Shown: positions 17,385-26,414, counted from the first letter of the stretch. The stretch: 64,000 nt of DNA from Pseudomonas sp. PDM15 (GCF_014851565.1 NZ_JACVAA010000004.1:1-64000); one strand, 5' to 3'. Translations and numbers: made by a program. The notes: a model not told the origin generated them from the letters alone.

Positions 17385-19382
17385 GTGAGCCTCGATGACC
17401 AGAACGCCGTGCTGTTTGGCAGCGGCGATGAACTCCCCAGCAACCACTCCGCCAACCCGCACATGAGCGAGCTGATCGACCAGCGCCGCCGGCAGATCCT
17501 CGCCGGTGGCGTGGCCGTCGGTGCACTGGGCTTCCTCGGCGTGCTGCCACAGGCAGTCGAGGCCGCCGAACAGAGCGCCAAGGGCGCCAGGCACGGCTGG
17601 GGCAAGCGCAATCGTCTGCCCTTCGACGCCCTGCCGGTGGGCCGCGCAGACAGCATCACGGTGCCCGCCGGCTACCTCGCCAGCGTCTGCGTGCCCTGGG
17701 GCACGCCGATCAGCGGACGCTTCCCGGCCTTCCTCGAGGACGCCAGCAACAGCGCCCAGGACCAGGCCGAGCAGGTTGGCATGCACCACGACGGCATGCA
17801 CTTCTTTCCCATCGACGGCCGTCATGGTGGTGGCCGCCGTTCCAACCACGGCCTGCTGGTGTTCAACAACGAGTACATCGACGCGCCGCTGCTGCACCCC
17901 AACGGCCCGACCACGGTCAACGGCCTGCGTACCGTGGCCGAGGAAGTGCGCAAGGAAATCAACGCGCATGGCGTGACCATCGTCGAGATCCGCCGCGACC
18001 GCTTCGGCGACTGGCAGGTGGTGCCCGGCCGCTACAACCGTCGCGTCACCGCCGCCACGCCGATGCAGATGGTCGGCCCGGCGCGCGGCCACACCCTGCT
18101 CAAGACCCTGCACAGCCCCAACGGCACCGCCAGCCGCGGCACCCAGAACAACTGTGCCAACGGCTACACGCCCTGGGGCACCTACCTCACCTGCGAGGAA
18201 AACTGGGCCGGCTACTTCGCCACGCGCGATGCCGAGCTGCCACGCGAGCTCAAGCGCTACGGCCTGCGCAGCACTAGCCGCTTCGGCTGGGAGACCCTGC
18301 CCGGCGACGAGTTCCAGCGCTTCGACGCCACCCGCAAGGCGGCAGACGCCACGGGCGACTACCGCAACGAGCCCAACCACTTCGGCTGGATCGTCGAGAT
18401 CGACCCCTTCGACCCGGACTCCACCCCGGTCAAGCACAGCGCCCTCGGCCGCTTCGCCCACGAGGGCCTGATCTTCGCCCCGGTACAGGCCGGACGCCCG
18501 CTGGTGTGCTACTCCGGCGACGACTCGCAGAACGAGTACATCTACAAGTACGTCAGCCGCGGCAAGTACCTGCCGCTGCTGCGCCAGCCCGGCCGCCTGC
18601 TCGACGAAGGCACCCTCTACGTGGCGCGCTTCAATGTCGACGGTAGCGGCGACTGGCTGGCCCTGGACCTCAAGGACAAGGCCTTCCAGGCCGCCTGTGC
18701 CGCCGCCGGTGTGAGCTTCGCCGACCAGGGCGAAGTGCTGATCAACACCCGCCTGGCCGCCGACATCGCCGGCGCCACCAAGATGGACCGTCCCGAGTGG
18801 GGCGCGGTCAACCCGGACAACGGCGAGGTCTACTTCACCCTCACCAACAACAGCTCGCGCACCGTGGCGGACGCCGCCAACCCGCGCGCGGCCAACCCCT
18901 ACGGGCACATCATCCGCTGGCGCGAAGACCGCCGCGACCACGCCGGCAAGCGCTTCAACTGGGACATCTTCCTGCTCGCCGGACCGCAGTCCGACAGCCG
19001 TGGCCCGAACGGTGCGGCGCTGGACGACACAAACATCCTGGCCAGCCCGGACGGCCTGTGGTTCGACCCGGACGGGCGCCTGTGGATTCAGACCGACATG
19101 AGCGGCAGCCAGCTGGCCAGCGGCCCGTTCGGCCACAACCAGATGCTGGTGGCCGACCCGCGCACGGGCGAGATCAAGCGCTTCCTGATCGGCCCGATCG
19201 GCGCCGAGGTCACCGGCATCAGCGCCACGCCGGACTTCCGCACGCTGTTCGTCAACATCCAGCACCCGGGCGAAGGCTCCACCGCCGGCAACCTGCTCAG
19301 CACCTGGCCGGACGGCCCGGGACGGCGGCCGCGCTCGGCCACCGTGGTGATCACCCGCGAGGACGGCAAGCGGCTGATGTAA
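17385..19382 (+). CDS. phoX: PhoX-family alkaline phosphatase, Tat-exported
   Basis: 665 residues. A Tat signal is visible: twin arginines in QRRRQILAGG (34-42) followed by a hydrophobic stretch and a probable AEAAE cleavage region. The body shows PhoX-type blocks: HHDGMHFF, NHGLLVFNNEY, NCANGYTPWGTYLTCEENW, GRFAHEG, YSGDDSQNEYIYKYVS, DRPEWGAVNPDNGEVYFTLTN. PhoX enzymes are periplasmic calcium/iron phosphatases that release phosphate from organic esters. I chose the GTG at 17385 because AAGGA precedes it; an ATG at 17346 is possible. Such genes often belong to the Pho regulon, but I did not find a convincing Pho box in the 105-bp upstream gap. A strong terminator follows. Confidence 0.9.
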   Translation: MSLDDQNAVLFGSGDELPSNHSANPHMSELIDQRRRQILAGGVAVGALGFLGVLPQAVEAAEQSAKGARHGWGKRNRLPFDALPVGRADSITVPAGYLASVCVPWGTPISGRFPAFLEDASNSAQDQAEQVGMHHDGMHFFPIDGRHGGGRRSNHGLLVFNNEYIDAPLLHPNGPTTVNGLRTVAEEVRKEINAHGVTIVEIRRDRFGDWQVVPGRYNRRVTAATPMQMVGPARGHTLLKTLHSPNGTASRGTQNNCANGYTPWGTYLTCEENWAGYFATRDAELPRELKRYGLRSTSRFGWETLPGDEFQRFDATRKAADATGDYRNEPNHFGWIVEIDPFDPDSTPVKHSALGRFAHEGLIFAPVQAGRPLVCYSGDDSQNEYIYKYVSRGKYLPLLRQPGRLLDEGTLYVARFNVDGSGDWLALDLKDKAFQAACAAAGVSFADQGEVLINTRLAADIAGATKMDRPEWGAVNPDNGEVYFTLTNNSSRTVADAANPRAANPYGHIIRWREDRRDHAGKRFNWDIFLLAGPQSDSRGPNGAALDDTNILASPDGLWFDPDGRLWIQTDMSGSQLASGPFGHNQMLVADPRTGEIKRFLIGPIGAEVTGISATPDFRTLFVNIQHPGEGSTAGNLLSTWPDGPGRRPRSATVVITREDGKRLM

Positions 19383-19402
19383 GGCCTTCGCTCCAGTCAG
19401 CG

Positions 19403-19430
19403 AACCCGGGCTTGCCCGGGTTTTCTGTTT
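19403..19430 (+). terminator. Rho-independent terminator after phoX
   Basis: The inverted repeat AACCCGGGC/GCCCGGGTT is followed by TTTTCTGTTT, twenty bases past the phoX stop. Confidence 0.85.
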
Positions 19431-19475
19431 GAAGACGGGCATGGCTGCGCTTCTACAGCCAGTCAGCTCCAGGTC

Positions 19476-19533
19476 GTAGCCCGGATGCAATCCGGGAAAG
19501 CCGGCAACTCCGCCCCGGATTGCATCCGGCTAC
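19476..19533. repeat. REP-type palindromic repeat pair
   Basis: GTAGCCCGGATGCAATCCGGG (19476-19496) and its near-inverse CCCCGGATTGCATCCGGCTAC (19513-19533) face each other across 16 bases. Each half is itself a small hairpin. This is the layout of a REP doublet (REPIN) common between Pseudomonas genes. It sits in the 233-bp gap between phoX and the SMI1/KNR4 gene, which otherwise holds only the terminator. Confidence 0.75.
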
Positions 19534-19615
19534 TTCCCCTTGGCCGCCACACAGGGTAAAACGCGCCTCCAATCGGCTACCCTCTAGCCGAATGCCGCTT
19601 GCCAGGAGACGCACC

Positions 19616-20023
19616 GTGGAAGAAGTCATCGATCAGCTGCGCGAACTCAACGAGCCGGTGCCGGTACCGCTGGAGCTGCCGGAAGAGGAGACCCTGGTGG
19701 ATATCCAGGAACAGCTGCTCATCCACCTGCCGTTCGAGCTGCGCGAGTACCTGCTCAAGGTCAGTGACGTGGTCTACGGCCGCCTGGAGCCGGTGACCGC
19801 CAGCGACCCGCACTCGCACACCTACCTGCCGGAAGTCGCCTCGGTGGCCTGGGACCGCGGCCTGCCGCGCGACCTGGTGCCGCTGTGCCAGGACGGCCGC
19901 GACTATTACGCGGTGGACGTGGAAGGCACCGTCTGGCTGTGGGACGGCAGCGAAGGCGAGTTGACCGACGAGAGCTGGGACTCGGTGTGGCACTGGTGCC
20001 GCGACGTGTGGCTGGAGAGCTGA
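19616..20023 (+). CDS. SMI1/KNR4-family protein
   Basis: 135 residues. The pattern LLIHLPFELREYLLKVSDVVYGRLEPVT, then DLVPLCQDGRDYYAVDVEGTVWLWDGS, is that of the SMI1/KNR4 (SUKH) superfamily. Several SUKH members are immunity proteins of contact-dependent or T6SS toxins, but this solo housekeeping version is common in Pseudomonas with no adjacent toxin, and its job is unknown. The GTG at 19616 is preceded by AGGAG at a good distance; the earlier in-frame ATGs at 19520 and 19592 extend into low-complexity Arg-rich sequence and the REP element. Confidence 0.8.
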   Translation: MEEVIDQLRELNEPVPVPLELPEEETLVDIQEQLLIHLPFELREYLLKVSDVVYGRLEPVTASDPHSHTYLPEVASVAWDRGLPRDLVPLCQDGRDYYAVDVEGTVWLWDGSEGELTDESWDSVWHWCRDVWLES

Positions 20024-20097
20024 GCCTGGCGCCACGCTGGCTGCTCTCCCGGTCCTGGACTTAACTGGCAGACGACATCTCTGCACAAGACCGGAAC

Positions 20098-20739
20098 ATG
20101 GCCAGCATCAAGACCCGCCTGCTTATCAGCGGCCTCGCCGCCCTCGCCATCGGCGGTGGGTTATGGCTGGGCCTGGCCGGCTCCGAGAGCAACCCTGGCG
20201 ATACACCGCGACCAGCCGCGCCGGCGTCGGACGCCACGGCAGGAAACAGCGCCAGCGCTCCAATCGACCCCGCCACCCGGCAGGCGCTGCTGAACGATCC
20301 CGCCGTGCAGGGCTATCAGGCTCGCCTGCAGTTCGGCGCCGACTACCAGAGCTTTATCAAGTCCGCCGCCGGACTGAGCGAAGCCGAACGACGCCAGCGC
20401 GCGGCGGCCCTGGCCAAGGAGATCGACCGGCGCGAGGCCGCCGGCGAACTGGCACTGAGCGAGGCGTTGTTGCTGCAGGTCGGTCTGGCCCAGGCCGAGG
20501 GTGGCGACGAGGACGCGCAGAAGGCCCGGGCCGATGCCCTGGTCGCCCGCTACCAGGCGCTCAGCCAGGCGCGCGAAGCCCGCAACAAGACCTCCGATGC
20601 ACGCTTCACCCAGTACAAGTCCGACGAGAAACGCATCGTCGACGAGGTGCTGAACCTGGACAGCATTCCCGACGGCCTGAGCCGCGACCAGTACCTGCGC
20701 CAGCGCCTGCAGGAGGCGCGGGAGCAGGCGTATCAGTAG
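20098..20739 (+). CDS. Membrane-anchored helical protein, possible lipase/phospholipase accessory
   Basis: 213 residues: an N-terminal membrane anchor (LLISGLAALAIGGGLWLGLAG), an Ala/Pro/Thr-rich linker, then an entirely helical, charged domain (LSEAERRQRAAALAKEIDRREA, ARFTQYKSDEKRIVDEVL). That build resembles lipase-specific foldases and the shorter PlcR accessory protein of Pseudomonas phospholipase C, but it is shorter than Lif (~340 residues) and I cannot confirm the family. It ends 2 bases from the convergent pectin-acetylesterase-family gene. If it is a chaperone, its client is not next to it in the same operon. Function uncertain. Confidence 0.6.
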   Translation: MASIKTRLLISGLAALAIGGGLWLGLAGSESNPGDTPRPAAPASDATAGNSASAPIDPATRQALLNDPAVQGYQARLQFGADYQSFIKSAAGLSEAERRQRAAALAKEIDRREAAGELALSEALLLQVGLAQAEGGDEDAQKARADALVARYQALSQAREARNKTSDARFTQYKSDEKRIVDEVLNLDSIPDGLSRDQYLRQRLQEAREQAYQ

Positions 20740-20741
20740 GT

Positions 20742-22127
20742 CTACAGGAGCTGGTCGAGAATGTAGTAGAGCAGATTGAACGGCTTGGCCTTGTCCGCCG
20801 CATCGCTGCTCTCCGAGGCCGACAGCACAGTGCCGCTGCCCTCCAGCAGGTTGTTGACGAAGTGGTCGAGCTGCAGGTTCTGTTCCTGGATATCCGAGTT
20901 GGCGAACTCGATGATGCTGGTGCAGTGGCTCTCGTTCACCGCGCGATACTGCGGGAAATAACCGCCGAAGTTGCCCAGGTTGCTCAGCTGGCCGCGCAGG
21001 CGCTCGGTGTCCACCGCCCACTTGGCGTGGATCAGCGCCTCCTTGGTGGCGGCGTCCGGCGCGTTGATGATGTCCGGATGGAAGCGCTCGTAGGAGTATG
21101 ACGAGTAGTTGAGGTCCTGCCAGAAGTGGGTGTGGCCCAGGCGATCACCCGGCAGGTTGGCCGACAGCGCCGAGTAGAGGCTGCCCAGGTTGGCGCCATC
21201 GAGCCCCGGCAGGCGGCTCTGCAGGTAGGGCACCGGCCCCTCGTTGAGGCCCCAGGCCGCACGGATATAGTCCTGCAGCGGCCGCGACGGGTACTGGGCG
21301 ATATCGCTACCCGGCGGCGCGCTGAACACCGGTCCGGAGTCGTCGAGCAGGAAACCGCGGGTCGGCGCCATGTCCTGGCGGATGTTCACGTAGTTGGTCA
21401 GGCTACCGGCACCGCCAGCGCTGCAGCCGGTGGTGAGCAGCTGCGCCGGGCGCGGCAGGTTGTTCTTCAGCCAGGCCACCACGGCGCGGGTGTTGCGCAG
21501 GCCGTTGTGGTGCCAGATCAGCGGCGGCTTCTGGTTCTGCGGGTCCTCGTACACCGCCACCTTGTCGCCGGAGTAGATGTCGCCGGTGCAGTAGGGCACG
21601 TAGATCATGTTCCAGTTCTGCGGCTTGGTCCGCGTCCACGGGTGCAGGCGTACTACCAGCGGGCTGACCAGGCTGGCGCCGGGGTTGAGCAGGCTCATGT
21701 AGTCGTCGGGGATGCCGTCGGGGTTGCGCGCCCCGCGAATGCCGCTCTGCCCGGTGCAGCTGGCGTAGTCCCAGCAGGCGCCGCCACCTTCGAGGTAGAT
21801 GATGGTGTTGGTGGTGTTGGGCACGCGGTTGACGAAGAACTTGTAGGGCGAGCCGTTGCCGCACACCGCGCCGGTCTGCGGCGCCAGCTGCACGGTCTGC
21901 CAGCCGTAGTAGTTGCCGGGCTTGAAGCCGGAGTTGAAGCCGCCGGGGTTGTTCAGTAGGGGATAGGGGCCGAGGCCCTGTTCGGGGGTGACCTTGTTGT
22001 CCGCCGGCGGCGGCATGGTCAGGTTGAGCAGGGTCTTCCAGGCGCTGTAGTCACCCAGTTCGGCGTGGGCCGGGGTGGCCAGCAGGGCCATGACGCACAG
22101 GCAGCAGGTCAGCAAGGCAGACTTCAT
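20742..22127 (-). CDS. Secreted pectin acetylesterase-family (Notum-like) hydrolase
   Basis: 461 residues with a Sec signal peptide (ALLTCCLCVMALLATPAHA). It contains the family hallmarks IIYLEGGGACWDYASC (oxyanion region) and the nucleophile elbow TTGCSAGGAGS with Ser at about 236. A later HCTSIIEF probably supplies the catalytic His. Plant and animal relatives remove O-acetyl or acyl groups from pectin or Wnt; in bacteria the substrate is generally unknown. The ATG at 22127 has GAGGA upstream; a longer start at 22163 would spoil the signal peptide. Multiple Cys residues fit an exported, disulfide-bonded enzyme. It is transcribed toward the helical accessory-like gene. Confidence 0.82.
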   Translation of the reverse strand: MKSALLTCCLCVMALLATPAHAELGDYSAWKTLLNLTMPPPADNKVTPEQGLGPYPLLNNPGGFNSGFKPGNYYGWQTVQLAPQTGAVCGNGSPYKFFVNRVPNTTNTIIYLEGGGACWDYASCTGQSGIRGARNPDGIPDDYMSLLNPGASLVSPLVVRLHPWTRTKPQNWNMIYVPYCTGDIYSGDKVAVYEDPQNQKPPLIWHHNGLRNTRAVVAWLKNNLPRPAQLLTTGCSAGGAGSLTNYVNIRQDMAPTRGFLLDDSGPVFSAPPGSDIAQYPSRPLQDYIRAAWGLNEGPVPYLQSRLPGLDGANLGSLYSALSANLPGDRLGHTHFWQDLNYSSYSYERFHPDIINAPDAATKEALIHAKWAVDTERLRGQLSNLGNFGGYFPQYRAVNESHCTSIIEFANSDIQEQNLQLDHFVNNLLEGSGTVLSASESSDAADKAKPFNLLYYILDQLL

Positions 22128-22335
22128 CAGCGTGTCCTCGTCTTGTTCTTGTTGTACGAGCACGGACTACTGCCGGACGCCTCCATGCTGCGCGATGGTC
22201 CCTCTGGCGGGACGGGGTACAAGAGGCACGCTAGTACATGGCGCGGTGAAGGCCAAAAACGCTTTTATATTGATTCGGGATAGAGCGGGAAAAGATGCAA
22301 ACCGCCGCGATAGCGCCGGCATCGCCGGCCATCTG

Positions 22336-23016
22336 TCAGGGCAGATAGATGCGGAATTCGCCGCCGCCCAGCGGCCCGCCGTTGCGCAGCTCGATGCGCC
22401 CGCGCACGCCGTTGCGCTCGTGCAGCTCGGCGATGCGCGCGGCGAAGTACAGGCCAAGGCCGGTGCTGCCGCTGCTCTGGTTGAGGCCGAGCACGTAGTC
22501 GGCCTGCTGGTCGAGCATGGCCGTCGGGTAGCCGACACCGTCGTCGTTGATGCTCAGCAGCAGCTGGCCGTCCTCCTCACGGGCGCTGATCAGCAGGGCG
22601 CTGCGCGCGTAACGGATGGAGTTGGCGATGACGTTGGCCACCACCGAGCCGAGCAGTTCCTGGTCGAAGAAGCCCATCAGGTCGAACTCCTCCACCTCGC
22701 AGCGGGCGGCGATGCTGCGGCTGTGCAGTACTTCGTCGTGGCGCGCCAGCTGGGCGCAGATGAAGTCCTCCACCTCCTGGTAGCCGGGGCGTAGCGGCAG
22801 CTGGTTGACCCCCAGCTTGTACAGGCCGAGCAACTGCACCAGCATGCCGTTGAGGCGGGCGAACTCGTACTCGATCACCCCGCGCTCGCTGCCGCCACGC
22901 AGCTCTTCCGGCAACTGCGCCAGCCAATGGGCGTGGGCCTGGCCAAGCATGGCCAGGGAGTTCTTCATGTCGTGCACGGTGGAGGCGATCACCGTGGAGA
23001 AGTCCAGCCCGCTCAT
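22336..23016 (-). CDS. Soluble histidine kinase
   Basis: 226 residues with no membrane segment. The N-terminus carries an H-box (STVHDMKNSLAML, H15), and the C-terminal half is an HATPase domain with the N box (NVIANSIRYA), G1 (DDGVGYP) and G2 (GSTGLGLYFA). It must receive its signal from a partner protein rather than a sensor domain. The ATG at 23016 overlaps the stop of the TPR response regulator (ATGA), so the two are made together and should form a phosphorelay pair. No dedicated input domain is present. Confidence 0.85.
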   Translation of the reverse strand: MSGLDFSTVIASTVHDMKNSLAMLGQAHAHWLAQLPEELRGGSERGVIEYEFARLNGMLVQLLGLYKLGVNQLPLRPGYQEVEDFICAQLARHDEVLHSRSIAARCEVEEFDLMGFFDQELLGSVVANVIANSIRYARSALLISAREEDGQLLLSINDDGVGYPTAMLDQQADYVLGLNQSSGSTGLGLYFAARIAELHERNGVRGRIELRNGGPLGGGEFRIYLP

Positions 23017-24611
23017 TCGCCGAACACCCGACGGCGCAGCTGCTGGTAGCGCTCGTAGCGCGGGTCGCTGGGCGGAATCATGCGCACCGCATCGAGGCAG
23101 GCGCGGCATTCCTCGGCGAGCTCCGCCTGTTCACCGCCCGCGCGCAACAGCGATTGGGCGGCGTTGAGGGCGATGCTGATGTTCTTCGGCTGCAACGCCA
23201 GGGCTCGGCGGAACAGCTCCAAGGCGTCGCCGAAGCGGCTCAGCTGGTAGGCGCGCACGCCCTGGCGGTTGAGCTCGACCGCCTCCTTGGCGCTGCTGAG
23301 AATGGACGGATCGCTGGTCAACCGGGCCACGCCCTGCAGCACGGCCGGGTCGTCGCCATAGATCTCCACGCAACTCTTCAGCAGGCCTTCGCCGGCCTCG
23401 GCCTGGCCCAGTTGCTTGAGCTGGCTGGCCAGGGTCAGCGCCGCCTCGGCGGAGAAGAACTCGCCGAGCTGGCCGATACTGGCCACCGCCTGTTCGGCCA
23501 GCTGCGCGGCCCGTACCGGATCACCGGATTTGTGCAGGCTGCTGGCCTGCATCAGGCGCGAACGGACCTTGAGCGCCGGGTCGTTGGCGTACTGGTTGTC
23601 CAGCTCGGCCAGGGTCTGGTTGATCTCGGCCTGGGCGCGCTTGTCGAGGCCCTCCTCGCTGGCGCCGGCGATCAGCGCCTGGCTCAGGCCCAGATAATTT
23701 TCCGGGCTCTTGAAACGCGAGTGGCGGCCCTGCTCCATGGCGCTGCGATAGGCCTTGGAAGCGCTGGCGAAATCCTCGTTGCGCAGGGCGAGCTTGCCCA
23801 GCTGGGCCTGGCGGCGGATGGCCAGGGGCGACAGGCGCACGGCGTCCTCGAGTATTTCCTGGGCGCGCTTGGCCTCCCCCTCGGCGTCGAGCACGGCGGC
23901 CAGGCCGTCGTACAGGCCTGGCTGCATGGGAAAGGTCTGCAGCGCCTTCTCGTAGATCTGCCGCGCATGCAGGTGCTCGCCGCGCGCCAGCAGCAGCGCA
24001 CCCAGCCCCTGATAGGCCCAGGGGATGGCGCGGTCGGCCAGCACCGCATTGAGCAGGCGCTCCAGCTCCTCGCTGCGGCCCAGCTCGCGCAGGGCGCCGG
24101 CCTTGTAGCGCTGGCACAGCGGCAGCAGGCGCTTGTCCTGCTGGCTGAGGCGGTCGCAGGCGGCCAGCACTTCGGCCGGGGCCTGCTTGTCCAGCGCCTG
24201 CAGCACCGGCTTGAGCAGCGCCTTGCGCTCCATCAGCTTGTCCAGGCGCTGGGCCAGGCTGGCGCGGTTGAACGGCTTGGTCAGGTAGGCGTCCGGCTCG
24301 TGTTCCAGGGCGCTGAGCACCATGGCCTGGCTGCTCTCGGCGGTGACCATGACGAAGATGCATTGGTGGCTGATCAGGCGCGCGGCGATCAGCTCCTCCA
24401 GCACCTGCTGGCCGTTCTTGCCGGCGCCCAGGTTGTAGTCGTGGAGGATGATGTCGTAGCGCTTCTGCCGGCACATGGCGATGGCTTCCTCGCCGCGGTT
24501 GGCGGTGTCCACGTCGCGCGCGCCCATCTCGCGCAGCATGGCCTTGACCGAGCTGAGGAAGTCGTTGAAGTCGTCGACGATCAGAAAGCGCTGCTGGCTG
24601 TAGTCCTGCAT
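23013..24611 (-). CDS. Response regulator with receiver domain and TPR output
   Basis: 532 residues. Residues 8-125 are a receiver with the acidic pair D13-D14, phospho-acceptor D58 (HDYNLG) and K112 (TKPF). The rest is tetratricopeptide repeats (for example AYQGLGALLLARGEHLHARQIYEKAL and GDALELFRRALALQPKN). It has no DNA-binding or enzymatic output, so it should act by protein-protein contact. It overlaps the downstream kinase by 4 bases. AAGGAA upstream supports the ATG at 24611. The biological process controlled is not evident from the neighbours. Confidence 0.87.
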   Translation of the reverse strand: MQDYSQQRFLIVDDFNDFLSSVKAMLREMGARDVDTANRGEEAIAMCRQKRYDIILHDYNLGAGKNGQQVLEELIAARLISHQCIFVMVTAESSQAMVLSALEHEPDAYLTKPFNRASLAQRLDKLMERKALLKPVLQALDKQAPAEVLAACDRLSQQDKRLLPLCQRYKAGALRELGRSEELERLLNAVLADRAIPWAYQGLGALLLARGEHLHARQIYEKALQTFPMQPGLYDGLAAVLDAEGEAKRAQEILEDAVRLSPLAIRRQAQLGKLALRNEDFASASKAYRSAMEQGRHSRFKSPENYLGLSQALIAGASEEGLDKRAQAEINQTLAELDNQYANDPALKVRSRLMQASSLHKSGDPVRAAQLAEQAVASIGQLGEFFSAEAALTLASQLKQLGQAEAGEGLLKSCVEIYGDDPAVLQGVARLTSDPSILSSAKEAVELNRQGVRAYQLSRFGDALELFRRALALQPKNISIALNAAQSLLRAGGEQAELAEECRACLDAVRMIPPSDPRYERYQQLRRRVFGE

Positions 24612-24660
24612 CGAGGGGCATTCCTTGGGCCGGGGAGATTCAGTGTAAGCCAGGAATCGG

Positions 24661-24699
24661 GCCTGTCTCGACCAAGACTATTGCCCAGTCGAGACAGGC
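24661..24699. terminator. 12-bp inverted repeat between the GntR and response-regulator genes
   Basis: GCCTGTCTCGAC and GTCGAGACAGGC are perfectly complementary across a 15-base loop. There is no T-run on either side, so it may slow or end transcription from the GntR gene or be a binding site. It lies in the 104-bp gap. Confidence 0.5.
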
Positions 24700-24715
24700 G
24701 CCAGGGACCCCGTGC

Positions 24716-25378
24716 TCAGCGGCCGCGCGGCTGCGTGCCTTCCAGCTCAAGGAGGTTGAGGAGGAAGCGGGCGAAGTAGATCAGGTCCTGCTCGATGGCC
24801 TTGCGCGCGGCCTTGGCGTCGCCGGCCTCGATGGCGGCGAAGGCCTCCTCATGGAAGTCGTTGAGCCGCAGCGACAGGTCGGCGCCGGTGAACAGGCGAT
24901 TGAAGAATGGGCCGATCTGCAGCCACAGCGACTCGATGCTGCGCAGCAGTACCGGATTGCCGCAAGCACCGTAGAGATGCAGATGGAAGCGGCTGTTCGC
25001 CTCCAGGTAGTCCTGCACCTGGCGTTGCTCGATGGCCAGGTCCATGCGCTGCACGCAGTCGCGCAGCTCGGCCATGTCGGCGGGGGGCAGGTGCGGCGTG
25101 GCCAGCTCCACGGCCAGGCCTTCGAGGCCCAGGCGCACCTGGAAGATGTTCTGGTAGCGTTCGCGGGTCATCAGCGGCACCCGCACCGAGCGCTGCGGCT
25201 CGCCCTCCAGCGCGCCCTCGGCGACCAGGCGTTGCAGCGCGGCGCGCACCGGCATCGGGCTGGTGCCCCACTGGGCGGCGAGGTCGCGGATCTTCAGGCG
25301 CTCGCCGGGCTGGAAGCGTCCCGCGAGCAGCCCTTCACGGATTCGTTGGTACAGTCTTTCCTGCAGATTATCGGCCAT
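24716..25378 (-). CDS. GntR-family (FCD) transcriptional regulator
   Basis: 220 residues. The N-terminal winged helix (LYQRIREGLLAGRF, RLKIRDLAAQWGTSPMPVRAAL) is followed by an FCD helical ligand-binding domain with metal/ligand residues in NSRFHLHLYGACGN and DFHEEAFAAIEAGDAKAARKAIEQDL. It lies downstream of, and in the same direction as, the SDR gene. It is the obvious candidate to bind the two TTGTGATCACAA-type palindromes between the SDR and aminotransferase genes, a spacing typical for FadR/FCD operators. The effector would be an intermediate of that pathway (inference). Confidence 0.87.
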   Translation of the reverse strand: MADNLQERLYQRIREGLLAGRFQPGERLKIRDLAAQWGTSPMPVRAALQRLVAEGALEGEPQRSVRVPLMTRERYQNIFQVRLGLEGLAVELATPHLPPADMAELRDCVQRMDLAIEQRQVQDYLEANSRFHLHLYGACGNPVLLRSIESLWLQIGPFFNRLFTGADLSLRLNDFHEEAFAAIEAGDAKAARKAIEQDLIYFARFLLNLLELEGTQPRGR

Positions 25379-25572
25379 GATTTCAGCGGCCCCGTGGCGG
25401 TGCGGGAAGCTGGGACAGGGTGAGCAGACAGTTGCGCATGGGATTCTCCGGGGGTACTGGAATTGAACGGGGCGATTCTGCTGCAGGCGAGCGGGGCGCG
25501 GAAGTGCCAAGAACGCGGGTTGGCCGCCGCCAATGGGCATTTTCTGGCATCTACCGGCCGACGCAGTAGCAT

Positions 25573-26343
25573 TCAGGGAGCCTTGTTCTCGATCAGGCAG
25601 TTGCCGCCGTCGACCACCAGCACCTCGCCCGTGATGTAGCTGGCCTCCGGTGACGCCAGGAAGGCCACCGCCGCGGCCACTTCCTCGGGGCGCCCGGCCC
25701 GACCGACCGGCGTGTAGGCGGCGGCATGGCGCTCCTCCTCGGTGGAAGAGCCGGTGCCGATCCAGCCCGGCGCCACGCTGTTGACCGTGATGCCCTGCCT
25801 GGCCACTTCCAGCGCCAGCCCCATCGACAGGCCGAGCATGCCGGCCTTGGCCGCACCGTAGGCGGACTCGCCGACATTGCTGCCACGGGTCCCGGTGGTG
25901 GAGCTGATATTGACGATGCGCCCGTAGCCACGCGCCTGCATCCCCGGCAGCACGGCGCGGGTGAGCAGGAAGGCGCTGGTCAGGTTGCGCGTGAGCGACA
26001 GCTGCCAGGTGGCCAGATCCATCTGCGCCAGCTCGGCGAACGGTTCTGGGCTGCCCTGCATGGCCATGCCGGCGTTGTTCACCAGGATATCCACCCGCCC
26101 CCACTGGGACTCGGCCCATGCGCTCAGCTCGGCGACCTGACGCTCGTCGGTGAGGTCGGCCACCCAGGCGCGTGCTTCAATACCTTCCTGACGCAGCTCG
26201 GCGGCACGCTGCTCGATACGCGCGCTACTGGCGGTCATCAGCAGCCGTACACCCGCTTTACCGAGACGGCGGGCGATGGCCATGCCGATGCCCCACTCGC
26301 TACCGGCACCGCTGACCAGCGCCACCTGCCCTTGCATGCTCAT
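25573..26343 (-). CDS. SDR-family NAD(P)-dependent oxidoreductase
   Basis: 256 residues, classical short-chain dehydrogenase. Cofactor motif SGAGSEWGIG (11-20), NNAG (89-92), catalytic S147 in NISSTTG, Y162-x3-K166 in YGAAKAG, and the C-terminal SYITGEVLVVDGG. It should oxidise an alcohol or reduce a ketone; closest in layout to 3-oxoacyl reductase-like enzymes, but the substrate is unknown. It shares a divergent promoter with the aminotransferase and lies 194 bases upstream of the GntR gene, so the four genes probably act in one pathway. The start is 10 bases before the first palindromic operator, implying repression from it. Confidence 0.87.
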   Translation of the reverse strand: MSMQGQVALVSGAGSEWGIGMAIARRLGKAGVRLLMTASSARIEQRAAELRQEGIEARAWVADLTDERQVAELSAWAESQWGRVDILVNNAGMAMQGSPEPFAELAQMDLATWQLSLTRNLTSAFLLTRAVLPGMQARGYGRIVNISSTTGTRGSNVGESAYGAAKAGMLGLSMGLALEVARQGITVNSVAPGWIGTGSSTEEERHAAAYTPVGRAGRPEEVAAAVAFLASPEASYITGEVLVVDGGNCLIENKAP

Positions 26344-26352
26344 GAGTACGTC

Positions 26353-26366
26353 TTTGTGATCACAAA
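26353..26366. promoter_or_regulatory. Palindromic operator 1 (TTTGTGATCACAAA)
   Basis: A perfect 14-bp palindrome just upstream of the SDR start. The GT-N4-AC core is the operator type of FadR-like GntR regulators. It shares the 10-bp core TGTGATCACA with operator 2, and the two centres are 63 bp apart, six helical turns. Confidence 0.7.
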
Positions 26367-26414
26367 TTTATTGGAACTCTAGCTTATAGTGCGTTTTAAA
26401 CGAAATATTGCCAT

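Noticed and set aside
15888..19490. A 1200-residue minus-strand open frame
   Set aside because: It lies opposite three well-supported plus genes (Tim44-like, exoribonuclease-like, phoX) and has the Val/Ala/Gly/Gln-rich composition of an antisense shadow of GC-rich codons.
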